Assembly (NCBI GenBank): GCA_025499625.1
Contig: JAFMVD010000019.1
Coordinates: 1-64,000 of the forward strand
Direction of reading: 5' to 3'
Length of the DNA stretch: 64,000 nucleotides
Source of the DNA: Carboxylicivirga fragile
GTDB taxonomy: Bacteria; Bacteroidota; Bacteroidia; Bacteroidales; Marinilabiliaceae
The notes beneath the pieces are model-generated. The model was not told where the DNA came from, did not search any database, and worked only from the letters and a program-made list of their open reading frames with translations. Both the position numbers and the translations under genes were made by a program. Positions 24,931-34,698 of the stretch are shown here, piece by piece (position 1 is the first letter of the stretch; each line of letters opens with the position of its first letter).

Positions 24931-27900
24931 CTAGTTATCCAAATCCTTAAGCATTTCCTCAACTGCTTTTTCCAATTGTTCATCACGCCCTGTAATCATT
25001 ACCTCATAAGTATTTTTCACTTTTACATCTGGCTCCAGTTGTTGATTCTCCAAATAATCTCCATTCATATCTTTGGCACCAACCTGTGGAATCCCAAACA
25101 CCAATGTATTATCCTGTAAGGTTTCCCACCATACAGCAGTCATTGTACCAGGGACTGGCATTCCAACCAGTTTACCAATTTCCAAAGCATTATATGCGAA
25201 TGGGAAGGCATGGGCATCAGAGTAATTACCTTCACTAATTAAAACCGATGAAGGTTTGTTCCATTTGGCAATAGGTTCTGATCCAAAAAACTTTCCTCCA
25301 GGATAATAATCCACATAGCGCTTACCACTTAAGAAAGTTACCAAATCATCGTGTAGCCATCCTCCGCCATTAAAACGCGTATCAACAATTAAAGCTTCTT
25401 TATCGTGATTACGCCCCAGTACCTCAGAATAAAATTCTCTGAAACTACTTGAGTTCATTCCTCTAACATGTACATAACCGATTCTACCATTAGATAAACG
25501 TTCGGTCTCTTCTCTGCGTTGTTTGATCCATCGCTCATACAACAATTGATTTGTTTGTCGTAAAGAAATTGGTTTAACAGTTTCAGTCCAGCGCTTTCCA
25601 TTTGCAGGATTGTGCAAACTAAGTAAGGTAGCTTTACCTGACTTATGATTCATTAATTGAAACAGCTTGGTGTGTGTATCCACATCAACACCATCAATTT
25701 CTTCAACAACAACACCAGCTTTAATCGCAGATCCCTCTTTAAGCACTGGACTTTTATCCATTACTTCTGCTATTTTCAAGCCATTTCCAACATAATCGTT
25801 ATCAAAAAATAAACCTAAATAAGCAGTTTGATCTCCACCAGAAGCCCTATCACGATAACGAGCGCCTGTATGTGAGCCATTCATTTCTCCAAGCAATTCA
25901 CTTAACATTTCGGCATAATCGAAATTGTTATTAATATGCGGTAAAAATCGCTTATACTCTTTTTTGTAGAAATCCCAGTCAACTCCATGCAAGTCGCGTC
26001 GATACCACTTACGACTAACTTGACGCCATACATGCTCAAACATAGCTTCACGCTCAGCTTGCTTATTTAAATATAGTTCAGCACTGTAACTAACTGGTTT
26101 TGTTTTATTATCCTTAGTACTAATTTTAGTTATTTTTCCACCAGAGAAAACGAATAAATTATTAAAGGTTGAATCGGCTTGCATAAAACCACCTCGCCCT
26201 CCGAGAGAAGCTACTTTTTTGGTTTCCTTCTTCTTAAAATCGTGCAACCAAAGATCATGACCTTTTTCAAATCGTGACAAATAATACAACTTATCTCCTT
26301 CGGGCGATAATAAAGCTCCAGCCAAACTAGAAGAGTGAATGGTTAAACGTTCAAATCTGTCTTCAATATTTTTAAGATTAACATCAATTAAAGATTCCTT
26401 TTTAGCATCTTCCTTTTCTTCATCATCCTTTTTAGCATTTTTCTCAGCTGCCTCTTTTAACTCCAATTCTTCTTTACTCAGCTTAAACTGATCATAGCTC
26501 TTCTGATTTAAGAACATGGCGTACACATCATCGTGCGCTCCCCAACTTCCATGACTACGCAAACCGTGTTTATCGGTAAACCAAATAAGTGCATTACCAC
26601 CCATCATCCATTGAGGTCGTGAATCACCATAACCACTTTTGGTTAAGTTAATTACTTCACCTGTTCCATCGGAAGACACCAAACCAACTTGGTTTATCAC
26701 CCAGTGATGCGGACAGTATGATAAAGTAAACCACTTGCCATCAGGTGACCACTGATACCACTGATCGCCATCGCTATACGAGTAATTATACTTTTCATCT
26801 ACGATTGATCGAACAGCTTTTGTTTCCAGGTTAACCACCTTAAGTGCAACCCGATTCTCTAAAAAAGCAACTTCTTTGCCATCAGGTGAATAATGTGGCT
26901 GAAAGGTTTCCGCCTCAATTTCCAAAATAGCTTTTTCTTTTATCACAGTAGAGTTAGCAAAATACAACTCATCTTCATCAACAATACTAGATGAATATAA
27001 ATTCCAGCTACCATTTCTTTCTGATGCATAAACCAATGAACGACCATCAGGGCTAAAACTAACCGAACGCTCCTGCTCAGGCGTATTGGTTACTCGCTTG
27101 GTAGTTCCGTAATCAACCGATGTTACAAAAACCTCGCCTCTTGCAATAAAAGCAATTTCTTTACCATTGGGCGACAAATCCATTTCATTTGCCTCGCGGC
27201 TCAATTTCATGTATTGCAAATCATCGCTATTAAAATCAAGTTCAATAGTTATATCTACTTTTTTAGCTTCGCTTCCATCCTGTTGTGTATAGATTTCTCC
27301 ATTATACCCATAACACATTAAGTCATTATCAGCAATGCTCAAAAACCGAACTGGATGCTTTTCAAAATTCGAAACAGCAGAAACCTCCTCAGGCTTATTC
27401 AAATTAAGTTTGCAGACATTAAAGGAGCCAAATTGCTCACTTAGGTAATAAACAGTGTTTTGATCAGCTGCCAAAACAGGCTGACGATCTTCACCTTTGA
27501 ACTCGCTTAACTGAATATGCTTTTGGCTATTAATATCGTATTTCCACAAATCACGAGTTACCGCAGATGTGTGATGTTTTCGCCATTCATTTTCATAACC
27601 TTTTACATCCTGATACACCATAAAACTGCCATCCTTGCTAACTCTTGCTAATTCAGCAGGTGTAGTTAACATTTGCGACACATCCGATGTTTCAATGTCA
27701 ACTTTATATAATTCGGGAAAACGACCATAGGGGAATTGAGCACTATTAACATCATCTAATATTTGAGCTGAAAATAAAATAGAACTTCCATCAGGTGTAA
27801 AACTACTTGGTTCTTCACGGTTAGAATGATAAGTCAATCGACGTGCTTTACCTCCTTCTGAAGGAATAATATACACATCAAAATTACCATGACGATTTGA

Positions 27901-28143
27901 CGCAAATGCAATGTAATCACCATTAGGTGACCATACTGGCTTGTAATCGTAAGCAGCATGTATCGTTAAAGGAATTGCTTCACCACCCTGCGCATTTACC
28001 TTGTACAAATCGCCTTTATAAGTAAAAACTATTTCTTGTCCATCAGGCGAGATGGAAGGATAACGCATCCATAAAGGCTGTGCTATACTTTCAAAACTAA
28101 GACCACAAATAAGCAGTAATACTGCCAATTTAAAAAACTTCAT
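24931..28143 (-). CDS. tricorn-like S41 family peptidase
   Basis: The 1070-residue protein has a signal peptide (1-21), then WD40-like/PD40 beta-propeller repeats (about 25-590). These carry repeated SPDG motifs such as YPSISPDGQEI and PVWSPNGDY. After a charged Lys/Glu linker come a tricorn core segment (GEMNGSHTGARY carries the Ser-His pair), a PDZ domain (KAGVVVEEIDGVDV) and a C-terminal S41 domain. In the S41 domain VDTRFNGGGWLHDDL and EGNYSDAHAFPF probably carry the nucleophile region. It is a periplasmic or exported peptidase that degrades oligopeptides. It is monocistronic and convergent with ndk. Confidence 0.9.
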   Translation of the reverse strand: MKFFKLAVLLLICGLSFESIAQPLWMRYPSISPDGQEIVFTYKGDLYKVNAQGGEAIPLTIHAAYDYKPVWSPNGDYIAFASNRHGNFDVYIIPSEGGKARRLTYHSNREEPSSFTPDGSSILFSAQILDDVNSAQFPYGRFPELYKVDIETSDVSQMLTTPAELARVSKDGSFMVYQDVKGYENEWRKHHTSAVTRDLWKYDINSQKHIQLSEFKGEDRQPVLAADQNTVYYLSEQFGSFNVCKLNLNKPEEVSAVSNFEKHPVRFLSIADNDLMCYGYNGEIYTQQDGSEAKKVDITIELDFNSDDLQYMKLSREANEMDLSPNGKEIAFIARGEVFVTSVDYGTTKRVTNTPEQERSVSFSPDGRSLVYASERNGSWNLYSSSIVDEDELYFANSTVIKEKAILEIEAETFQPHYSPDGKEVAFLENRVALKVVNLETKAVRSIVDEKYNYSYSDGDQWYQWSPDGKWFTLSYCPHHWVINQVGLVSSDGTGEVINLTKSGYGDSRPQWMMGGNALIWFTDKHGLRSHGSWGAHDDVYAMFLNQKSYDQFKLSKEELELKEAAEKNAKKDDEEKEDAKKESLIDVNLKNIEDRFERLTIHSSSLAGALLSPEGDKLYYLSRFEKGHDLWLHDFKKKETKKVASLGGRGGFMQADSTFNNLFVFSGGKITKISTKDNKTKPVSYSAELYLNKQAEREAMFEHVWRQVSRKWYRRDLHGVDWDFYKKEYKRFLPHINNNFDYAEMLSELLGEMNGSHTGARYRDRASGGDQTAYLGLFFDNDYVGNGLKIAEVMDKSPVLKEGSAIKAGVVVEEIDGVDVDTHTKLFQLMNHKSGKATLLSLHNPANGKRWTETVKPISLRQTNQLLYERWIKQRREETERLSNGRIGYVHVRGMNSSSFREFYSEVLGRNHDKEALIVDTRFNGGGWLHDDLVTFLSGKRYVDYYPGGKFFGSEPIAKWNKPSSVLISEGNYSDAHAFPFAYNALEIGKLVGMPVPGTMTAVWWETLQDNTLVFGIPQVGAKDMNGDYLENQQLEPDVKVKNTYEVMITGRDEQLEKAVEEMLKDLDN

Positions 28144-28344
28144 ATTAATTGGGTTTAAATTTAAACTACAATATCTAAGTCAATAAAAAGATGAAACTCT
28201 ATCTAATTATTCTTTTTGAATGGGGTACAACTTTACAGGAACCAAGTATTAATCAAACGACTACTTGCGTAAAATTGTTCTTAGGAAATGTATAGCACGA
28301 CTTATTAGGCCTAAATGTAATAAATTTCTAAATAAAATAGTCAC

Positions 28345-28378
28345 AAAAAAAGCTCTGTCCAATTAAGAACAGAGCTTT
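28345..28378 (-). terminator. terminator of the FKBP isomerase gene
   Basis: AAAGCTCTGT (28349-28358) and ACAGAGCTTT (28369-28378) form a perfect 10-bp stem with a 10-nt loop, then a U run on the minus strand. The rest of 28144-28344 shows no gene. Confidence 0.8.
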
Positions 28379-28399
28379 ATTTGTTTTTATGAGAATAGT

Positions 28400-29050
28400 T
28401 TATCCTACTATTTCAATCAATTCAACTTCGAAAATTAAAGTTGCAAATGGAGGAATAACCTGACCAGCTCCACGCTCACCATAACCTAATTCGTAAGGAA
28501 TATAAAGAATCGCTTTACCACCTTCTTTCATCAATTGCAAACCTTCAGTCCATCCTGGGATAACTCCATTTAAAGGAAACTCAATAGGCTCTCCCCTATC
28601 CACAGAACTATCAAATTTAGTTCCATCCATTAAAGTACCTGTATAATGTACTTTTACTGTGTTAGTCGCTACTGGTGAATTACCGGTACCTTCTTCTAAT
28701 ACCTTATATTGTAAACCACTGGCAGTAACTTGTACACCTTCTTTTTTTGAATTTTCAGCTAAAAATTCAATACCTGGCTTTCTTTGCTCGTAAGAAAGAA
28801 TATTATTGGCTTCTTCCATTGTTAATTGAGCAGTATCCTTTAAAGCTTCACGCAATCCTGCAGCAGCAGCATCTGCATCGATATTTTCAATATTCTTTAA
28901 TTGACTAGCTATCATTACTCCATAGCTATAACTCAAGCTATCATTTTGTGTTTCTAATTTGGCAGCTTGGTTGCTTGCACCTGGTTGACAAGCTACAACT
29001 CCTAATACAATACCTACACCTAAAGCTAATTTTGAAATTAATTTAATCAT
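28400..29050 (-). CDS. FKBP-type peptidyl-prolyl isomerase (FkpA/Mip-like) lipoprotein
   Basis: The protein (about 216 aa from the ATG at 29048-29050) has a lipoprotein signal ending GVVAC. A helical dimerisation region follows (about 30-110, [17 protein letters not shown]), then a complete FKBP domain (about 115-216). Active-site phrases are intact: [35 protein letters not shown] and the [13 protein letters not shown] end. It catalyses proline cis-trans isomerisation in the periplasm. Unlike the degenerate FKBP gene at 22040-22621, this one looks fully active. It has its own terminator. Confidence 0.92.
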   Translation of the reverse strand: MIKLISKLALGVGIVLGVVACQPGASNQAAKLETQNDSLSYSYGVMIASQLKNIENIDADAAAAGLREALKDTAQLTMEEANNILSYEQRKPGIEFLAENSKKEGVQVTASGLQYKVLEEGTGNSPVATNTVKVHYTGTLMDGTKFDSSVDRGEPIEFPLNGVIPGWTEGLQLMKEGGKAILYIPYELGYGERGAGQVIPPFATLIFEVELIEIVG

Positions 29051-29142
29051 GTCTTTGTTTAATTTTATTTGGCTCAAAGATATTTAAATTGTTGAATAAA
29101 CAGTCTTCTACAACGAAGATTACAATCAAAATCAGATGCACA

Positions 29143-29174
29143 AAAAAAGGTGTCGAAATTACTTCCGACACCTT
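29143..29174 (-). terminator. terminator of the NagB-like/PIG-L gene
   Basis: AAGGTGTCG (29147-29155) and CGACACCTT (29166-29174) form a perfect 9-bp stem with a 10-nt loop, then U's on the minus strand. Confidence 0.8.
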
Positions 29175-29201
29175 AGTCTATAAATAAAATCTAATCAATT
29201 C

Positions 29202-31184
29202 TTATAAAAACTCGTAGCGCACAAAGGCTTCAAAGGCTTCATACTCGGCCATTCCAAGTGCATTGTATAAATTAGCTGTTCCACGGTTTCGATCTTCTGC
29301 ACGTTGCCAGAACTCACGATTATCACCACCTAAAAACATTGCTCCATCCTTCTGAGACTGGTGCTTGAAGATAGCATTACGTTTGCGAACCAACTCGTCC
29401 GGGCTAATAGGAACAGCCATCTCGATGTTATTAATTTCCCACTCATGCCATGCTCCACGATACAACCAAACCCAGCAGTCTTTCATCCAGGCTTCTTTCT
29501 TAAGCTGATCGATGGCTTTAAAAATAGCATCTAAACACACACGGTGTGTTCCATGCGGATCAGACAAATCGCCTGCTGCATATATTTGATGCGGTTTAAC
29601 CTCTTTAATTAAATCGGCTATTATTTTAATATCTTCTTTACCAATAGGTTTCTTTTCTACACCACCAGTTTCGTAAAATGGCATATGTAAGAAATGCGCA
29701 TTTTCATCTTTAACATTGGCATAACGACATCCGGCTTTCGCTTCTCCAACACGTATCAAACCTTTAATTCGTCTGATCTCAGGCAAATCAACCTGATCAT
29801 GTTTCTTGTTTGCCAAGAACTTACGAATTTTATCGTGCTCTTCTTTCAAGACTTTATTATCGCCACCCAATCCTTGAACATAGTCGCCAATAAAATCGAT
29901 ATAACGCAATACATCATCGTCAGAAACAGCCAGGTTACCAGACACCTGATAAGCCACATGAACCTCATGCCCCTGGTCTACTAAACGTAGCATGGTTCCT
30001 CCCATTGAAATTACATCATCATCGGGATGTGGGCTAAATATAATAACACGCTTAGGAAACGGCTCCTTACGTTCAGGGCGATAGGTATCATCTGCATTTG
30101 GCTTACCTCCTGGCCAACCGGTTATGGTATGCTGTAACTCATTAAATATCTTGATATTTACCTGATACGATGAACCTTTCTCTGCCAAGATATCACCCAT
30201 ACCGTTATCGTTATAATCACGATCGGTTAGCTTTAAAATTGGCTTATTCACTTTTTGACAAAGCCAAACAACCGCTTTCTTAATCAAACGATCTGTCCAC
30301 TCTACACTATCAATTAACCAAGGGGTTTTCACTCTAGTTAATTCATTGGAAGCTGCTTCATCTAATATTACTTTACAATTTTCATGATTCTGTAAAAACG
30401 ATGCTGGCACCTCTTCTATTACATCACCTTCAATTGTTTTCTTAATAATATTGGCTTTTCCTTCACCCCAAGCTAATAAACGCACACGCTTGGCATTAAG
30501 AATGGTTTTAACCCCCATTGTAATGGCTTTGCGCGGTACCTTATCTTTACCAAAGAAATCAGAAGCTGCTTCAGTACGTGTTATATCATCCAATGATACA
30601 ATACGTGTAAGCGAATTACCAGATGCACCCGGTTCGTTCAAACCAATATGCCCTGTACGTCCAATACCTAATATTTGAATGTCAATTCCACCTACCTTTT
30701 CAATCTTTTCTTCATAGGCACGACAGAAATCATATATCTTTTCTTGCTCTATAGTACTATCTAAATCATTAATATTTTCTTGAAGTAGATCAATGTGATT
30801 GAAAAATGTTTCACGAATATTTCTACTAAAACTTTGTAAAGCTTTAGGCGCGATAGGATAATACTCCATCACATTAAATACCACTACATTTTTGAAACTT
30901 AAACCTTCCTCTTTATGAAGGCGAATTAATTCTTCGTATACTTCGCTTGGCGCAGAACCAACAGCTAAACCAAGTACACATTTATTACCTTCTAATTCTT
31001 TAATTTTTATTATCGAAGCTATTTCAGAAGCAACAGCTTTAGACCCATCGGTTGACGATCCATAAATTTTTGTAGAAATGTTTTCGTGCTTTGTGATCAG
31101 GGCCCTTAAATAAGGATCATTGTGATACCCCTCGTTCTTAAATTTTCCCGCCGGCGAAATCTTCTGATTGAATTTTTCTATCAT
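29202..31184 (-). CDS. glucosamine-6-phosphate deaminase-like / PIG-L deacetylase fusion
   Basis: The 660-residue protein fuses a NagB-like domain (about 35-300) to a PIG-L/LmbE Zn-deacetylase domain (about 370-600). The latter has FSPHPDDDVISMGGTMLRL and a later DPHGTHR. Against E. coli NagB, the catalytic Asp72 of NMDEY reads Met (FNVMEY, near residue 106). Asp141 of NDGHIAFNEP reads Thr (RTGHIGLNEP, near 177-185), while the His and Glu remain. Classic deaminase activity is therefore doubtful, although this two-domain protein is widespread in Bacteroidota. A role in amino-sugar phosphate metabolism is likely. A 16-bp palindrome and two -7 matches lie upstream. Confidence 0.8.
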   Translation of the reverse strand: MIEKFNQKISPAGKFKNEGYHNDPYLRALITKHENISTKIYGSSTDGSKAVASEIASIIKIKELEGNKCVLGLAVGSAPSEVYEELIRLHKEEGLSFKNVVVFNVMEYYPIAPKALQSFSRNIRETFFNHIDLLQENINDLDSTIEQEKIYDFCRAYEEKIEKVGGIDIQILGIGRTGHIGLNEPGASGNSLTRIVSLDDITRTEAASDFFGKDKVPRKAITMGVKTILNAKRVRLLAWGEGKANIIKKTIEGDVIEEVPASFLQNHENCKVILDEAASNELTRVKTPWLIDSVEWTDRLIKKAVVWLCQKVNKPILKLTDRDYNDNGMGDILAEKGSSYQVNIKIFNELQHTITGWPGGKPNADDTYRPERKEPFPKRVIIFSPHPDDDVISMGGTMLRLVDQGHEVHVAYQVSGNLAVSDDDVLRYIDFIGDYVQGLGGDNKVLKEEHDKIRKFLANKKHDQVDLPEIRRIKGLIRVGEAKAGCRYANVKDENAHFLHMPFYETGGVEKKPIGKEDIKIIADLIKEVKPHQIYAAGDLSDPHGTHRVCLDAIFKAIDQLKKEAWMKDCWVWLYRGAWHEWEINNIEMAVPISPDELVRKRNAIFKHQSQKDGAMFLGGDNREFWQRAEDRNRGTANLYNALGMAEYEAFEAFVRYEFL

Positions 31185-31224
31185 GACAATTCTAGTTAGT
31201 ACAATTTTAGTTTTAAGAGAGCTA

Positions 31225-31311
31225 CAAATTTATAATTTATAATGATTAAAAACAGTGAAAAACAAAGATAAAATAACTAAATAGTGTTAAAATATAAGCT
31301 TTCGAAAGCTT
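31225..31311 (-). promoter_or_regulatory. promoter elements and palindrome upstream of the NagB-like/PIG-L gene
   Basis: Minus-strand TAaaTTTG (31225-31232) and TAtcTTTG (31263-31270) are exact -7 matches. AAGCTTTCGAAAGCTT (31296-31311) is a perfect 16-bp palindrome with a CG centre, as many LacI-family operators have. No regulator gene is adjacent. Confidence 0.5.
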
Positions 31312-31408
31312 TCACTTAGCTTTTAATTCAAAACCATGCCTGTTTGTAGCATTATAAATTAACCACTATTAATAACAAGCAGTAACTTCAAAATGTTGAT
31401 CTAGGTGT

Positions 31409-34003
31409 TTAATTTGGAATAATTGAATTGTAAATGATGTCCTGAATATTTGTGCGAACATTCATTTCTATGAGCTTCTTGTTATAAGCTCTTGGATGAA
31501 TTCGGTTGGATAGAAAGATGTATATTAAATCGTATTGAGGATCAATCCAAAGAATGGTTCCCGTAAAACCCGTATGCCCGTATGAAGCAGGAGAAGCTAG
31601 GCGTGACACAGGACTAGACTTATCAGGATCATGTTCAGGCTTATCCACCCCTAAACCTCGTCGGTTGGTGTTATTCTGGCGTTTGGTAAAATGCTCAATG
31701 GTAGCAGGATTAAAATACTCTACCCCTCCATACTTTCCTTTATTTAAAAAAAGTTGCGACATTTTTGCCAAATCTCCTGCATTGGCAAATAAGCCAGCGT
31801 GAGCCGATACTCCGCCCATCATGGCAGCACTTTGATCGTGCACATAGCCGTGTAGCAACTCTTTTCGAAAGCCCAAATCCTTTTCACTGGGAACAATTTC
31901 GTTTAAGTCAAAACTACTTAATGGATTATAAACTAAGCTATTTGCACCTATCCTATTAGAATAGTTCGCTTCAAACTTATGATCAAGATTATGCTCCATT
32001 AAAGGCTCAATTGCTTTTTCAAGTAGATGATATCCTAAATCGCTGTATAGGTATTCCTTAGTCTCACGAAGTTCAGAAGCATATATATGAGCTAACATTG
32101 AATCTTTATAAAGTTCACTCATATACATATTAGTCGATAATTCAACCGTATGCGCAGAATCTGGTTTTCGACTGAATACATCAGGCCTATAGCGCGCATG
32201 TCTATTCTGATACAACCAGTTATCAAGCTTTATGTTATAGGTTGATGAATACCTTCTACTAAAAAGAGGTTTGTCCCTTAACGATTCCTTATTAATGGCA
32301 TTCCGATGAAAAGGAATGTAACTTCTTAAACCGCTTTCATGTAGCAACAACTCTGATATGCTTATATCTTTTTTATCTGTAGTATCAATCTCCGGAATAT
32401 ATGTTTCCAGCCTTTCATCCAGGTTTAGTTTTCCTTGCTCAACCAACTGCATCACAACCGGAAAAGTCACTGCAATTTTGGTTAAGGAAGCAACATCGTA
32501 CAAATGATTGTTTTCTACGTTTCGTTTATTAGAATAGGTATGAAAGCCATACGATTCCTGATATACAATACTTCCAGAGCGAGCAATTAATAATTGAGCT
32601 CCAGGAGTAGCCTTCTCTTTTATAGCTTCTCTTATTAATTCATTAATTTTCGAAATTGAGTCTTGGGGAATACCTGCATATTCAGGAAAGCTAAAACCGA
32701 TGCGCGTTTTTTGAGTGCTGTGTCTTTTGAACCCTTGCTCCAGCAATTCCTTTCCATTAAGTCCAACTCCATTAACACTTAATCCACCATATAAGGCTTG
32801 AGCCATCAAATCCCAAGTATGATACATACCTTGCTCTGCAATAAGAACGACATCAAACATTTGCATCAAGGAGGAATTAAAGAATGAGGCTGACTGTGCA
32901 CTTACCAAAAGTACTTTATAACATTTTTTAGGTACTTGGTTTAATCGTATTTCCTCTGTTATGCTAATTAAACTATCTGGCGAATCGCACAACATTATCA
33001 GCAAACTATCTGCAGATGTTATGTCACCGACCAATCGTGTTTTTGGTTTGTAAAACTTTGCTCTATTCAAAAAAATATCATTTTTCTGAGATCGATAATC
33101 GCGTATTACACCATCAACAGCATTAATTTTATCGCCAGGTAAATCATTTGTTTTCGAATACATCGACATCGAATGTTGATACACTTTATAACGCAATATC
33201 AATTGCTCCGAAATCAATTCTTTATCTGTTGACTTAATATGATGACGATTAAGCTGTCCTATCTTAGAATTACGTCTTTCAAGCGCTTCATCTAACAACG
33301 ATTCTTCTATGAGTTTATCCTTAAAAGCACGAACTAATTGTTTATGATCCAATTCAAAGTCATCGGAATAGAAGAGAATATCCTGCTTCAATAACTCTTC
33401 GAAAGAAACACCTAGTTCAACTTTTTCAATTCCAAGAACATGTTCAAAATCAAAATCGGGCGCGGGAAAAATTGTTTTCGGACCGGTAATCTCATAATTT
33501 AATTCATGTTTAGAAGACAAAATTGATAATAAATCATCCGGAAATGTGTGCAGCTTAAATTTCGAATTATTTAAAAGTGTATCCTGGTATAAATACATGG
33601 TAGTTATCTTTTCTTCATCAGAAATAACTACACCATTGGCATTGTTCGTAACACTGTATTTTAAAGCAGCGTCAACAAAAGATGTCCTTATAGCACTATT
33701 ATTAATAGAATTCAACAAGTCAGCAGGTGGAGATGGAATGGTTAAAGAATCAACACCAGCTTCACGGAAATCAATAAGGTATCGTAAATTATTAGTTCCG
33801 TTCTTCTCAACTGGCAAGCGCCTGTTTATAATAAACCCTGGTAAAACATACGTATTCGAAACATTCTCTGCTTTTACAACAAATAATTGAGCCAACTTCC
33901 ACTCCAGACTATCCTCAACAATAACAGTTTCCTGCGAAACCATTCCAAAGCATACAATACAATGAAATACCATTGTTATTATAGCCACCTTCAATCTTCC
34001 CAT
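31409..34003 (-). CDS. degenerate GH3-like / beta-lactamase-type serine hydrolase fusion
   Basis: The protein (864 aa from the ATG at 34001-34003) has a signal peptide (MGRLKVAIITMVFHCIVCFG), then a region laid out like a glycoside hydrolase family 3 enzyme (about 25-450). It begins SLEWKLAQLFVVKAEN and ends AQALYGGLSVNG. A class C beta-lactamase-like domain follows (about 460-860) with the nucleophile SLTK, YSDLGY and GHTGFTG. Bacteroidota often have a GH3-plus-serine-hydrolase protein for peptidoglycan fragments. Here the GH3 catalytic KHFPGHGD-type motif is absent, so only the serine hydrolase half is likely active. The longer ORF to 34093 adds residues before the signal peptide. Confidence 0.75.
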   Translation of the reverse strand: MGRLKVAIITMVFHCIVCFGMVSQETVIVEDSLEWKLAQLFVVKAENVSNTYVLPGFIINRRLPVEKNGTNNLRYLIDFREAGVDSLTIPSPPADLLNSINNSAIRTSFVDAALKYSVTNNANGVVISDEEKITTMYLYQDTLLNNSKFKLHTFPDDLLSILSSKHELNYEITGPKTIFPAPDFDFEHVLGIEKVELGVSFEELLKQDILFYSDDFELDHKQLVRAFKDKLIEESLLDEALERRNSKIGQLNRHHIKSTDKELISEQLILRYKVYQHSMSMYSKTNDLPGDKINAVDGVIRDYRSQKNDIFLNRAKFYKPKTRLVGDITSADSLLIMLCDSPDSLISITEEIRLNQVPKKCYKVLLVSAQSASFFNSSLMQMFDVVLIAEQGMYHTWDLMAQALYGGLSVNGVGLNGKELLEQGFKRHSTQKTRIGFSFPEYAGIPQDSISKINELIREAIKEKATPGAQLLIARSGSIVYQESYGFHTYSNKRNVENNHLYDVASLTKIAVTFPVVMQLVEQGKLNLDERLETYIPEIDTTDKKDISISELLLHESGLRSYIPFHRNAINKESLRDKPLFSRRYSSTYNIKLDNWLYQNRHARYRPDVFSRKPDSAHTVELSTNMYMSELYKDSMLAHIYASELRETKEYLYSDLGYHLLEKAIEPLMEHNLDHKFEANYSNRIGANSLVYNPLSSFDLNEIVPSEKDLGFRKELLHGYVHDQSAAMMGGVSAHAGLFANAGDLAKMSQLFLNKGKYGGVEYFNPATIEHFTKRQNNTNRRGLGVDKPEHDPDKSSPVSRLASPASYGHTGFTGTILWIDPQYDLIYIFLSNRIHPRAYNKKLIEMNVRTNIQDIIYNSIIPN

Positions 34004-34258
34004 ATAATAATATAATCTCCTACTTTTCAACAATACGCACGAAATTATACAATCTATTGCCAGCATCAAAGAACTTTTAATATTATAAAACACAAAGGTA
34101 TTTATTGAATAATGAAAGAATAAATAGCGTTTTTATAACTTTAATTAGTAGTTTTGTGTTTAAGTATAGTCATGTTTTTAGATTCATTTTTGGATAATTC
34201 TAAAACAAACTATATTTTAGAATGATTAAAGTGGGTACTAATCCGATCTTATAATAAC

Positions 34259-34666
34259 ATGAGTGGAACTGATTCGTTAAATAATTCACTGGTTCAGAAC
34301 TGGGAAGACAAAGTAATTTTAGTTGTTGAAGATGTTGATACAAATAAAATATTCTTTGATGCAGCTTTACGTAAAACAAATGCTAAAATTTTATGGGCTA
34401 AAGATGGCAAAGAAGCCATTACACTATTTCAGGCCAATAGAATTGATTTAGTATTAATGGATCTTCAGTTACCAATAATGGATGGCTACACTGCCACTCG
34501 TGAAATCAAAAAGATTGATGCTGAAATTCCTATTATTGCGCAAACAGCTCACGTGATGTCGGGAGAGCGTGAAAAATGCTTAGAAGCGGGGTGCGATGAT
34601 TATTTACCCAAACCGATTCGATTACAAATATTGATGGATACATTATCTAAATATCTTAACAAATAA
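34259..34666 (+). CDS. stand-alone CheY-like response regulator receiver
   Basis: The protein (135 aa) is a receiver domain alone with no output domain. The acidic pocket is VVEDVD (E24, D25). The phosphoacceptor is D68 in LVLMDLQLPIMDG, and the conserved Lys is in YLPKPI. Such proteins signal by protein contact or act in phosphorelays. It resembles receiver domains that are usually fused to hybrid histidine kinases (MDLQMPxMDGYTATREIR type). No kinase gene is near, so its partner is unknown. It ends at the bidirectional terminator 34666-34696. Confidence 0.88.
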   Translation: MSGTDSLNNSLVQNWEDKVILVVEDVDTNKIFFDAALRKTNAKILWAKDGKEAITLFQANRIDLVLMDLQLPIMDGYTATREIKKIDAEIPIIAQTAHVMSGEREKCLEAGCDDYLPKPIRLQILMDTLSKYLNK

Positions 34667-34696
34667 AAAAAAGCTGCCTTAGGGCAGCTTTTTTTA
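34666..34696. terminator. bidirectional terminator between the receiver and PorE-like genes
   Basis: AAGCTGCC (34671-34678) and GGCAGCTT (34683-34690) with flanking A and T runs form a strong short hairpin usable from both sides. Confidence 0.85.
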
Positions 34697-34698
34697 TG

